Source: Saxidomus purpurata (Eukaryota > Mollusca > Bivalvia > Venerida > Veneridae). From it: a stretch of 64,000 nucleotides of DNA. Numbering within the stretch: position 1 is the stretch's first letter; every line of letters starts with the position of its first letter. Of this stretch, positions 12,068-21,390 are shown one piece after another. A model generated the notes under the pieces. That model was not told where the DNA came from. It worked only from the letters and a program-made list of their open reading frames with translations, and searched no databases. Location of the stretch: assembly GCA_022818135.1 (NCBI GenBank), contig JAFMSR010000015.1, positions 35,885,143 to 35,949,142 of the forward strand, read 5' to 3'. Made by a program: the position numbers and the translations under genes.

Positions 12068-13640
12068 TTAGACATTTCTGTTTAACTTTATCTTTAATGA
12101 TGCTGTAGACTTCCGGTACGCTGAGCTTAATTGGAATTTCCGTGTACCGGAAGTGCTGCCGTATTTGGCATTGTCGTCTGCTATTTCATTTCCGTTTATG
12201 CCTACATAACTAGGTACCCATATTAATTGAATTTCGTCCCCTCTATGCTTCATGGCTGTGACGGTCTTTAAAATACTGTAAATCATTTCTTGCCTATGAG
12301 ACTGACCCGATTTTATTGCTAATAAGGAACTCAGACTATCGCTTATAATGACCGCTTTTGGAATATAGTTTTCTTTGCAATAACATATTGCATAATCTAT
12401 TGCTGCTAACTCACATGTAAATATTGAAGTTTGATGGTTAAGTTTTAGACTCTTGTTATGTAGAATTGTGCCGTCTTCTGCTATAACTACTATGCCCGCC
12501 CCTGCTATTTGTTTGGACGGGTCTTTACTACCGTCTGTATAAATTTGAGTAAAGTCTCTAAAGTGTCGAATAATGTTTAAATTTGCAATAATTTTGTTTC
12601 TTTCATTATCTTCTGCTTTGTTAATTTTCCCAACTAAATCTAGGTTAATCTCAGGCATTTCAATATTGATAAGTTGTTCGTAGCACGGTTCTTGAATTTG
12701 GGTTTCGCTTAGGCCGTATTCTGTAATTAATGTTCTAATGGTTTGTGCGTAAGGTTTCTTTAGGTTTCTATTGCTTTTGGTTTTGTAAACATATGCAGGG
12801 TGGTCACATATTTCATCATTAATAGGTAAATTTGGGCCCAGTCTGGAGCTTCTGGCCCAGTATTTTAATGCTTGAAGTTCTCTCTGCAAAGGCAGTGGAA
12901 TAATGGCGGTCTCGGTATGTAAAGGGAGGGTCGGGGTGTGCCTCGGACATCCTATAATGGTTTTTAGTGCCCTGTTTTGACTTCTTTGAATTTTTTTCAG
13001 TTGGGAATCTTTAGCGGATGCATAAACTATGCTGCCATAGTTAATTTTGCTTAAGATGAGGGCATTGTAGATATTGAGAAGGCATTTTTTGTGTGTGCCC
13101 CATGATTTCCCTTTTACTGCTCTTATGATATTTAAGTCTCTAAGACATCTTTTCGACATGTATTCTACGTGCATTTTCCATGATAAAGTTTTGTCAAAAT
13201 ACATTCCTAGAAATTTTGCATGCTCATTATATGTGAGGTTCGTTCCACATAGTGTTAATTTGGGAAAGTTGGTGGCTCTTTCCGGAGGTTTTACGGCCTG
13301 ACGGTGTATTAATAAAACTTGGGTTTTAGTCGGGTTAATGATGAAACCCCATGAATTGCTCCATTTTTCAATTTCGTTCAAAACAGTTTGGGCTTTTTTT
13401 ACGGCCTGCAACGGACTGTATGAGATTAGCCATGTTGCTGAATCATCCACAAATTGGGATATTTGAGCATTTATAGTTGGGTTTTGCGTGTTTGGTTCTT
13501 TAATTTGCGTTTCAAATGTATTCATCATCAAACTGAAAATTATATGGGACAATATCGCTCCCTGGGGGCATCCATTTACTGTTTCAACTACCTCTGAGAG
13601 AGCTCCATTATATTTTACCTTAATCTGTCTGTTTTGTAAA
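12068..13640 (-). pseudogene. LINE reverse transcriptase C-half and RNase H
   Basis: The open frame begins near 13640 and includes GCPQGAILS and the catalytic motif FVDDSATW (the YADD equivalent). RNase H follows: IYTDGSKD, CELAAIDYA, IISDSLSS and GNEIADDNAK supply the acidic residues. The usual His of the GHxG motif is replaced (WVPSYVGINGNE). The frame is lost near 12068. This segment would polymerise cDNA and remove the RNA template, but the element as a whole is inactive. Confidence 0.8.
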
Positions 13641-13648
13641 AAGCACCT

Positions 13649-13979
13649 TTACCATTTTATCATGCGTCCTTCTATGCCAGAATTTTGGAGTTGCATGAGT
13701 GCTCCTCCGTTCCACATTTTATCGAATGCATTACTCAGATCTAAAAATATAGCTATAAGATATTTGTGTTCTGCCTGTGCTTTCTTGCAATCGGACTCTA
13801 ATCTAGTGATGTTATCATCGCATGAGTGATGCGACCTGCATCCGGACTGGTATTTGGACATAAGATTGTTCTTTTCTAGATATGTGCACAGTCTGGGTTT
13901 GATAATTTTTTGCATTAGTTTTGTAAATTTGAAGTTAAAGATATCGGTCTGTATGAAGCTGGGTCGTTTTTGTCTTTAT
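13649..13979 (-). pseudogene. LINE reverse transcriptase, motif A region
   Basis: It contains FLDLSNAFDKMW, the RT motif A with its catalytic Asp, preceded by SKYQSGCRSHHSCDD. The upstream end reads DPASYRPISLTSN in a shifted frame and stops at the pearl-like insertion. A further frameshift separates it from the C-half at about 13645. Confidence 0.75.
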
Positions 13980-15149
13980 TATACCCCCAAAACGAAGTTT
14001 AGGGGGGTATATAGGAGTCACCCGGTGGTTGGTCGGTCGGTCGGTCGGTCGGTCGGGCGGTCTGTTGCATTTTCCTTGTCCGGAGCATAACTTGAAAACT
14101 ACTAGTTGGAATTCAATACAACTTCATACAATGGTCAAGCACATTGAGAGGAAGTGCAGTGCACAAGAACTATAACTCCATCTTGACTAATTACAGAGTT
14201 ATTGCCCTTTGTTACTTTTCCTTGTCCGGAGCATAACTTGAAAACTACTAGTTGGAATTCAGTACAACTTCATACAATGGTCAAGCACATTGAGAGGAAG
14301 TGCAGTGCACAAGAACCATAACTCCATCTTGACTAATTACAGAGTTATTGCCCTTTGTTACTTTTCCTTGTCCGGAGCATAACTTGAAAACTACTAGTTG
14401 GAATTCAATACAACTTCATACAATGATCAAGCACACTGAGAGGAAGTGCAGTGTACAAGAACTATAACTCTATCTTGAGTATTTACTGAGTTATTGCCCT
14501 TTGTTACTTTTACTTGTCCGGAGCATAACTTGAAAACTACTGGTTGGAATTCAATACAACTTCATACAATGGTCAAGCACATTGAGAGGAAGTGCAGTGC
14601 ACAAGAACTATAACTCCATCTTGACTAATTACAGAGTTATTGCCCTTTGTTACTTTTCCTTGTCCGGAGCATAACTTGAAAACTACTAGTTGGAATTCAA
14701 TACAACTTCATACAATGATCAAGCACACTCAGAGGAAGTGCAGTGTACAATAACTATAACTCCATCTTGACTCATTACAGAGTTATTACCCTTTGTTACT
14801 TTTCCTTGTCCGGAGCATAACTTGAAAACGTCTGGTTGGAATTGAATACAACTTCATACAATGGTCAAGCACAGTGAGAGGAAGTGCAGTGCACAGGAAC
14901 CATAACTCCATCTTGACTAATTACAGTGTTATTGCCCTTTGTTACTTTTCCCTGTCTGGAGCATTTTTCGAAAACTACAAGTTGGAATTCAATACAACTT
15001 CATACAATGGTCAAGCACAATGAGAGGAACTTCTAAGAACAATATCTCTTTTTAGTTTGTTTGCAAGGTATTATGTTACTACGAACTTCTTCAGTTTATA
15101 AAGCAATCCTTTTGGGGGTATTAATCACATTTAGTGATAGCTCTAGTTA
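13980..15149 (+). mobile_element. Pearl-like element copy 1 with seven 146-bp core repeats
   Basis: Starts TATACCCCCAAAA with a mini-hairpin to ggggggtata, followed by a GGTC tetranucleotide run (14032-14060). Then come about seven head-to-tail units beginning cggagcataacttg at 14081, 14227, 14373, 14519, 14665, 14811 and about 14956, spaced 146 bp. The right end is tttgggggtattaatcacatttagtgat. It splits the LINE RT reading frame: LLKP lies on one side and the KDKNDPASYRPI part on the other. Core repeats plus a tetranucleotide tract match the layout of bivalve pearl elements, which some authors place with Helitron-related elements. No ORF and no clear target duplication. Confidence 0.75.
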
Positions 15150-15418
15150 GGTTTTAGTAATGGTATGATTACTGCGTGGTTCCAATTTTCTGGCGTGGTG
15201 CCTTCAACCCATGACTGATTAAAGATTTGAAGTAATGTGTTCCTGCTTTCCTGTGGTAATTTTTTGAGTATTTTGTAATGAATTAGGACTTCTCCCGGTG
15301 CCCCATCCTTGCAGTTCGACAAAGCTTTATTAAGTTCGAATAGAGTGAATTCTTGGTTATATTCTTGAGAATTGTCATTATTCCTAACATTGATATTCTC
15401 ATCTACCGTTTTATTCAT
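15150..15418 (-). pseudogene. LINE reverse transcriptase N-terminal segment
   Basis: The frame includes FELNKALSNCKDGAPG and NWNHAVIIPLLKP, the conserved start of non-LTR RT domains. It is cut off exactly where the pearl-like element begins and resumes beyond it. Confidence 0.75.
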
Positions 15419-15638
15419 TATCCTTTTTTTTAGTAGAAAATCTTAAGTATATCCTTTATTACTGCTAGCTTCAGCATATTGTTTGACTAATGCGTTAGCG
15501 TTTTCTTTTGGTTCTGTAATAATTTGTTGTCCTATCTTAGACTGGGTTACTTTTCGGTAAACTGCCTTTAACTTTGTTAACAAAAGTCCAAACTTCTTTA
15601 GAGGATGTATTGCACGTGATAGTTGAGCAGAAGTTGCG

Positions 15639-16163
15639 TCAACTGTCCTGCTTTGCTTTTTTAACTACCCTTTGTGCTCTTGCTCGGGCCATCTTGAAAA
15701 GAATAAGTGTTATGGGAGTTTTTTCCCTTTTATGAATTTTACGTTTAATTTCTCTGCGTCTTATGGCTTCGTGGCATTCCTGTGTCCACCATACTTTTTT
15801 GACTCTGGTTTTGATAATTTTTGGTTTTGATTTTGGTATTGTTCTTTCTAAAATACTATTGAGATTTTCTAGGAACTCTCTGAAATTTTCTTCAACTGAT
15901 TGATTTTTGATCTTGTAACTTAATTCTATCATGCATAAATGATGAAATTCCATCCACTGGGCGGCGGATGCTTTGTCTATCAGCCATTTTTCAGTTATCA
16001 TTACATTTTCAAATTTTATTGGAGTTTCTATTATTGTAATTATAGGAAGATGATCACTATTGAAGCAGTTGTCGACTACAAGGAACGTTGCCCTAGGATG
16101 GAGACCTGCGGAGACTATGGACAGATCCAGCGCTGAAATCTTATTTCGACTTTTACTATGCAA
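15639..16163 (-). pseudogene. LINE endonuclease C-terminal part and linker
   Basis: Contains SALDLSIVSAG and NSDHLPIITII, the last conserved motifs of exonuclease-endonuclease-phosphatase (EEP) domains, whose His is catalytic. A basic linker rich in Lys and Arg with WWTQECHEA follows. The N-terminal catalytic motifs are missing. The right edge near 16160-16200 is the likely 5' truncation point. Confidence 0.75.
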
Positions 16164-16560
16164 AGGAAATTGTGGAGAAAACGACTGGAGTTTTAAGAAA
16201 AGAAATGTAGCGGGTTTATCACAAACGGATCATACGTGTCTGATGTTATCCCAAACTGAACAGTTAAAACTGTATTTTGAAGATATTTTACCGGTTAAAG
16301 AAATGGATATACTAAGGAACTGCGACAATGCTGTGTCGCATTTGGAGCACGATTACGCCGGAATCGTAGGATTATATAGAATGGAAATCTATATTCGAGA
16401 CCATGAAATCCGAAGCTTGGAGACGTAAAATGAAACGATTGACTCTTCAGCTGTTACGTTTAGAAAAGAAAATATACTGAAGTGAACCATTATCATTTTT
16501 TTCAAGTAAATGTTAAGTGTATTGTAAAATATAGTGTACCTAATAAAACTCGTGCAAATT
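16156..16560 (+). other. Possible gene or element 3' end: short open frames followed by AATAAA
   Basis: Reading to a stop at 16428, a plus-strand frame has coding-like composition (SHLEHDYAGIVGLYRMEIYI). A second plus-strand frame takes over around 16375 and ends at about 16482 (WRRKMKRLTLQLLRLEKKIY). One indel could join them. An aataaaa signal lies near 16540. I do not recognise the protein. It could be a decayed exon, a processed fragment, or chance; the left part overlaps the antisense LINE end. Confidence 0.25.
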
Positions 16561-16746
16561 ACAATTTTGTTTGTTTTCTATTTAAATTCATCACTAAGCT
16601 TCGAATTTAGTAAATTCCCAAATTTCGGGAAACAAAATGTTACAAATAAAACATAACAACATCATAACTACTATACATTTATTTTTATTCGTTTATAAAA
16701 ATACATATACAATTAGAATAAAGAATATATATCATATGTAGAATCT

Positions 16747-17197
16747 ATGGTTTTGATAGATGGTGATGTGGTTTTGATATATGGTGCTGTGGTTTTGATA
16801 AATGGTGATGTCGTTTTGATATATGGTGCTGTCGTTTTGATAGATGGTCATGTCGTTTTGATATATGGGGATGTCCTTTTGATATATGGTGCTGTCATTT
16901 TGGTATATGGTGCTGTCATTTTTACATATGGTGCTGTGGTTTTGATATATGGTGCTGTGGTTTTGGTATATGGTGCTGTCATTTTTACATATGGTGCTGT
17001 GGTTTTGACAAACGGTGATGTCACTTTGATATATGGTGCTGTCATATTTATATATGGTGCAGTTGTTTTTATATATGGTGATGTCCTTTTGATATATGAA
17101 GATGTGGTTTTTATATATTGTGATGCTATTTTGATATATGGTGAGGTCCTTTTGATATATGGTGAGGCTATTTTGAAATATGGTTCTGTCATTTTGT
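16747..17197 (+). repeat. 21-bp minisatellite block M1
   Basis: About 21 units of a 21-bp repeat, typically ggttttgatatatggtgatg with variation at a few fixed positions (gat/gct; ggt, cgt, cat or cct). Because 21 is a multiple of three and the unit lacks stops, long open frames appear on both strands. They should not be taken as genes. Block M2 is the same repeat in inverse orientation 147 bp away. Confidence 0.9.
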
Positions 17198-17344
17198 TAT
17201 TACGATGATGTTGAACTATTTATAGATGACGTAGTTGTTGACCGGATCAGGGTAAAACTGTACTGACACCGTGAAAATGGAGGCAATTTTGTCGTCAGTT
17301 GGTTTAGGATATTTAATTGAAAAATTTAACACTAATAAAGTAGG

Positions 17345-17835
17345 GATACCAGCACCATCTATCAAAACCACAACATCATCTATCAAAACCACAGCATCAT
17401 CTATCAAAACGTCAGCATCATCTATCAAAACGACATCACCATATATCAAAACCACAGCACCATATATCAAAACGACATCACCATCTATCAAAATCACAGC
17501 ACCATCTATCAAAACCACAGCACCATATATCAAAACCACAGCACCATATTTAAAATGACAGCACCATATATAAAAATGACATTACCATACATAAAAATAT
17601 CAGCACCATATACCAAAACGACATCACCATATATCAAAACCATAGTACCATCTATCAAAACGACAGCACCATATATCAAAACGACATCACCATTTATCAA
17701 AACGACATCACCATTTATCAAAACGACATCACCATCTATCAAAACCACAGCACTATCTATCAAAACGACATCATCATCTATCAAAACCACAGCACCATCT
17801 ATCAAAACGACATCACCATATTTAAAATGACAGCA
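17345..17835 (-). repeat. 21-bp minisatellite block M2 (inverse orientation)
   Basis: The reverse complement of the M1 unit (catctatcaaaaccacagca). Together with M1 it forms an inverted repeat with arms of over 400 bp. The plus-strand frame from 17271 begins MKMEAILSSVGLGYLIEKF, which resembles the first helices of a SAM domain, before running into the repeats. M2 continues as M3 on the far side of the pearl-like element. Confidence 0.9.
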
Positions 17836-17841
17836 CTAATG

Positions 17842-18639
17842 TAACTACAGTTATCACTAAATGTGATTAATACCCCTGAAAGACTGCTTTATAAACTGAA
17901 GTTCGTAGTAACAGAATACCTTGCAAAAACAAACTAAAATAGAGATTTTGTTCTTGGCAATAACTCTGTAATTAGTCAAGATAGAGTTATGGTTCTTGTA
18001 CACTGCACTTCCTCTCATTGTGCTGGACCATTGTATGAAGTTGTATTGCATTCAAACCAGCAGTTTTCAAGTTATGCTCTGCGACAAGGAAAAGTAAAAA
18101 TGGGCAATAAATCTGTAAGTACTCAAGATATGGTTATGGTTCTTGTACACTGCACTTCCTCTCATTGTGCTACACCATTGTATGAAGTTGTATTGAATTC
18201 CAAGCAGTAGTTTTCGAGTAATGCTCCGGACAAGGAAAGGTAGCAGTGGGCAATAACTCTGTAATGAGTCAAGAATGAGTAATGATTCCTGTACACTGCA
18301 CTTCCTCTAAATGTGCTTGACCATTGTATGAAGTTGTATTGAATTCCCACCAGTAGTTTTCAAGTTATGCTCCGGACAAGGAAATGTAACAAAGGACAAT
18401 AACTCTGTAATGAGTCAAGATGGAGTTATGGTTCTTGTGCACTGCACTTCCTCTCAATGTGCTTGACCACTGTATGAAGTTGTATTGAATTCCAACTAGT
18501 AGTTTTCAAGTAATGCTCCGGACAAGGAAAATGCCGCAGACCGCCCGCCCGCCCGCCCGAACGACAGACCGACCGACCAACCGACCGACCAACCACCGGG
18601 TGACTCCTATATACCCCCAAACTTCCTTTCGGGGGTATA
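17842..18639 (-). mobile_element. Pearl-like element copy 2 with about four core repeats
   Basis: The same element as at 13980-15149 but reversed. It starts taactacagttatcac then taatacccct, has core units spaced 146-147 bp (agttttc at about 18062, 18208, 18355 and 18501), and ends with a CGAC/CCGC-rich tetranucleotide tract and cgggggtata. It sits inside the 21-bp minisatellite, separating M2 from M3. The core copy number differs from copy 1 (about four against seven). Confidence 0.75.
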
Positions 18640-18827
18640 AAAATGACATCACCATACATAAAAACATCAGCACCATATACCAAAACGACATCACCATATA
18701 TCAAAACCACAGCACCATCTATCAAAACGACAGCACCATATACCAAAATGACATCACCATATATCAAAACGACATCACCATCTATCAGAAAGACAACACC
18801 ATATATCAAAGCGACATCACCTTTTTC
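18640..18827 (-). repeat. 21-bp minisatellite block M3
   Basis: Continuation of M2 after the pearl-like insertion: units such as catcaccatatatcaaaacg. About nine units. Confidence 0.85.
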
Positions 18828-18929
18828 TCACTTATGAGATACATAGTTCCGCGCATTTACCCATGTGAGATAAACTTATCTCACATCGCTTATCTCACAT
18901 CGCTGCCGGACTATTTTTACGTCTATTGT

Positions 18930-19130
18930 AAGCAGACATAAAAATCGAAAAATGACTGTAAAATTGTTATTTTTGAAATAAACATAGGGTTGTTGGTATT
19001 CATTTTCTTAGTTAGATCATTTTCTATCCATCTATAGCAGTTTTGAAGTAAAATTCGAGAAAAAGTTGATTTTCATTTTTTCATCCCCATCCTACATTTG
19101 CACTTATTCCTTCTTACATACGTGAAAATG
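18930..19130 (+). repeat. Dispersed repeat R3, partial copy
   Basis: It shares with 24995-25150 and 40550-40720 the block from gaaataaacat through tctatccatct to gagaaaaagttgattttcat. Only the middle of the longer family is present here. Confidence 0.65.
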
Positions 19131-19159
19131 CGATTTTAACGGTGAGAAAATAAATCTAC

Positions 19160-19292
19160 CATGTCCATTGAGTTGTGGATAAGGAAATCCCACCCTCGGG
19201 TTGAGATACGTCCAAAAAACTCGGCAGAGCCTCGTTTTTGGACGTATCTCAACCCTCGGGTGGGATTTCCTTATCCACAACTCATGAACATG
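19160..19292. repeat. Near-perfect hairpin element
   Basis: Arms of about 57 bp, from catgtccattgagttgtgg to ccacaactcatgaacatg, are almost perfect complements. The loop is aactcggcagagcctcg, a motif also found in the loops of other hairpin elements in this window. No TSD was identified. Confidence 0.8.
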
Positions 19293-19299
19293 TTAGATT

Positions 19300-19795
19300 C
19301 ACTTTATCAAAACCACATCACCATCTATCAAAAGGACATCACCATCTAACAAAACGACAGCACTATATATCAAAACCACAGCACCATCTATCAAAACCAC
19401 AGCACCATCTATAGAAACCTCATCACCGTCTATCAAAACCACAGCACCTTCTATCAAATCGACATCACCATATATCAAAACATCACCATCTATCAAAACC
19501 ACAGTACCATCTATCAAAACCACAGCACCATCTATCAAAACCATAGCACCATCTATCAAAACGACAGCACCATCTATCAAAACGACATCACCATCTTTCA
19601 AAACCATAGCACCATGTATCAAAACCACAGCACCATCTATCAAAACGACATCACCATCGTTCAAAACCACAGCACCATGTATCAAAACCACAGCACCATC
19701 GATCAAAACCACAGCACCATCGATCAAAACCATCTATCAAAACCACAGCACCATATATCATACTGACAGCACCATATAACAAAAGGACATCACCA
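19300..19795 (-). repeat. 21-bp minisatellite block M4
   Basis: About 22 units in the same orientation as M2 and M3, ending at a unique-looking segment (aagaagtatgtatagaaggcag). That segment recurs in reverse at 39097-39145, which marks an edge of a larger dispersed unit carrying the minisatellite. Confidence 0.9.
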
Positions 19796-20056
19796 TTTAA
19801 GAAGTATGTATAGAAGGCAGCAATGGCGTTCCATACACTGTAGTTGCGACGTATCCATTATTGGAGGATAATATCTATTGCCTTGTTAATTAAAAAAAAA
19901 TCCCGGTCCTTCGCTATAGGCGATGCAACTCATGGGTTCTGTAAAATATAGTATGATTTATTTTAATCCTCATTCAAGTTTGAACAACATATTGCTGAAA
20001 ACAGGGGACCATATCTTTCAACTTAATTAAAAAAGTTTTTGCATTTTCTCAAACGC
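19796..20056. other. Flank of minisatellite block; nothing else recognised
   Basis: The first ~40 bp match 39097-39145 in reverse. The rest is AT-rich with no recognised feature. Confidence 0.45.
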
Positions 20057-20756
20057 CTAAATTATGTTCGTAAAAACATAATTGAATAGACCTAATATAA
20101 TTATTAAGTTTATAGAAAAAAGAACATTAAAGTCTTTGAATGACTCAGAAATAACGAAAGCATATACATTACCTGTTAACGGGGTCTTAAACACGACATC
20201 CAATCGAACGTTTCCCGTCTTCACTACGTATAGGTACTCTCCGTGTTGAGAGAAGTTGGGCTCAAACTGGAAAGCGAACAAGGTCGAACCTGTTAAATAG
20301 TGTGAACTGTCCAGGAGATTACATTCGTCTTTCCTCCATTTCCCAGAAAAGCTCTACTTTTCACACATCCTAGGATCAGTCTGTCCGGACGTCTGCCTTG
20401 AAACATGTTATCCCACGTATAGTTAGTGGAAACGGTGGAGATTATCACTGACTTCAATCTACCTTACTAAAGGGATACAACGCATTTTGTTTCTCCGGAA
20501 TTTTGGGAAGTCCGTATATGACGGCGGGGTTGACTCTGATCTTTTTAGCCAGAATGTAGAAGTCTTCTATGCTCACTTTGTAGTCCGCATCGTCTCCCGT
20601 AGGCGGGACTTCTGTACATCTTAATTTCCCGATATTTAGGGATAAACTCTGTGTATCACTTGGGCGAACACGAGTATACATTGCATATAAGGTATTAATG
20701 TTCGGGGGTAAAGTTGTCATGGTAACGAGGAATTTTAACAATAGAAGTGCATACAT
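20057..20756 (-). pseudogene. F54H12.2-like protein fragment, probably from a Maverick-like virus-like element
   Basis: Three minus-strand segments lie in order but in different frames. The segment at 20756-20454 includes [15 protein letters not shown] and ends at a stop. A central segment at about 20440-20290 includes RPDRLILGCV. The segment at 20281-20057 includes GNVRLDVVFKTPL. These match the pattern of the 'uncharacterized F54H12.2-like' family, often linked to capsid-type proteins of Maverick/Polinton elements. That link is recalled family knowledge and was not checked. At least two breaks make this copy non-functional. No polymerase, integrase or terminal repeats were seen nearby. Confidence 0.55.
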
Positions 20757-21224
20757 TAATCTCTTTTGTAAATTTTATGAGACGTTTATACGAAAGAGTG
20801 TAATTTGATTTCAATCTACATTACAAATTTGATATTTTACAATTTAAAGCAACTATCCCACACATTTTAGACGAATGTTTTATCTCCTCATTGATGAGTG
20901 GTATAAAATTGATAAGACATGATTTGTTTTGCAACATGTCCTTAAAGATATCCAAAAGGGTATTGTGCAGAAGGCAGTAAACCGTTGTAACACTTATGGA
21001 ATGATACAGAAGTTTTATTTATGTGTTCACCAGCTTTAACACTTTTCAGTGTTCTATATACATTCTTGGCCAAACTTTTTCGGAAACCAACATCTTGAAA
21101 ACATTCACCCAATCTGTGGGCGAGTAGCTTTAAACCAAAACATATTCTTTATCATAAAGTACACCAACGTGAAATATAAATTAAGATGAAAACCTGTGCT
21201 GACACAGGTAAAATTATTTGACTT
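20757..21224. other. Non-coding stretch
   Basis: Nothing recognised; AT-rich. Confidence 0.4.
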
Positions 21225-21390
21225 AAGGTGAGTCAGTACCTTTCGTCGGTGTAAATTAAAAGTTGTCACATTTATTTGAAAGCGGTACATGCGTATATTG
21301 TGACCATCTGCATCGCATGGTTACGTTGTTATTTTCATGACGTCACATGACGACATTTAACAACGCCCTCTAGTGGCAGCGTACCGGAAC
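21225..21390 (+). repeat. Dispersed repeat R4, copy 1
   Basis: Matches 28535-28705 in reverse orientation. Landmarks are gtacctttcgtcggtgtaaa, atgacgtcacatgacg and cgtaccgg. The pair is about 7.3 kb apart in opposite orientation. It contains CRE-like TGACGTCA cores. Confidence 0.65.

Larger units (their letters stand above)
11076..16160 (-). mobile_element. I-type non-LTR retrotransposon (EN-RT-RNase H-CCHC), degraded
   Basis: Read on the minus strand, the order is apurinic endonuclease end (SDHLPI), reverse transcriptase, RNase H, then a C-terminal Cys/His cluster. An RNase H after RT points to the I/LOA group rather than CR1 or RTE. The body is broken by several frameshifts and by a ~1.17 kb pearl-like insertion at 13980-15149 within RT. 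The 5' end is truncated within or before the endonuclease, so ORF1 is missing. The component remnants are listed separately. Confidence 0.8.

Noticed and set aside
13074..13829. Plus-strand frames within the LINE
   Set aside because: Antisense shadows of the RT region; near-identical shadows recur at 10866-11210 in the deleted copy.
16747..19733. Long open frames on both strands across the minisatellite blocks (VLIYGAV-type and IKTTAPY-type repeats)
   Set aside because: They follow from a 21-bp unit without stop codons. No start, splice or domain context supports a protein, apart from the SAM-like leader noted as a finding.
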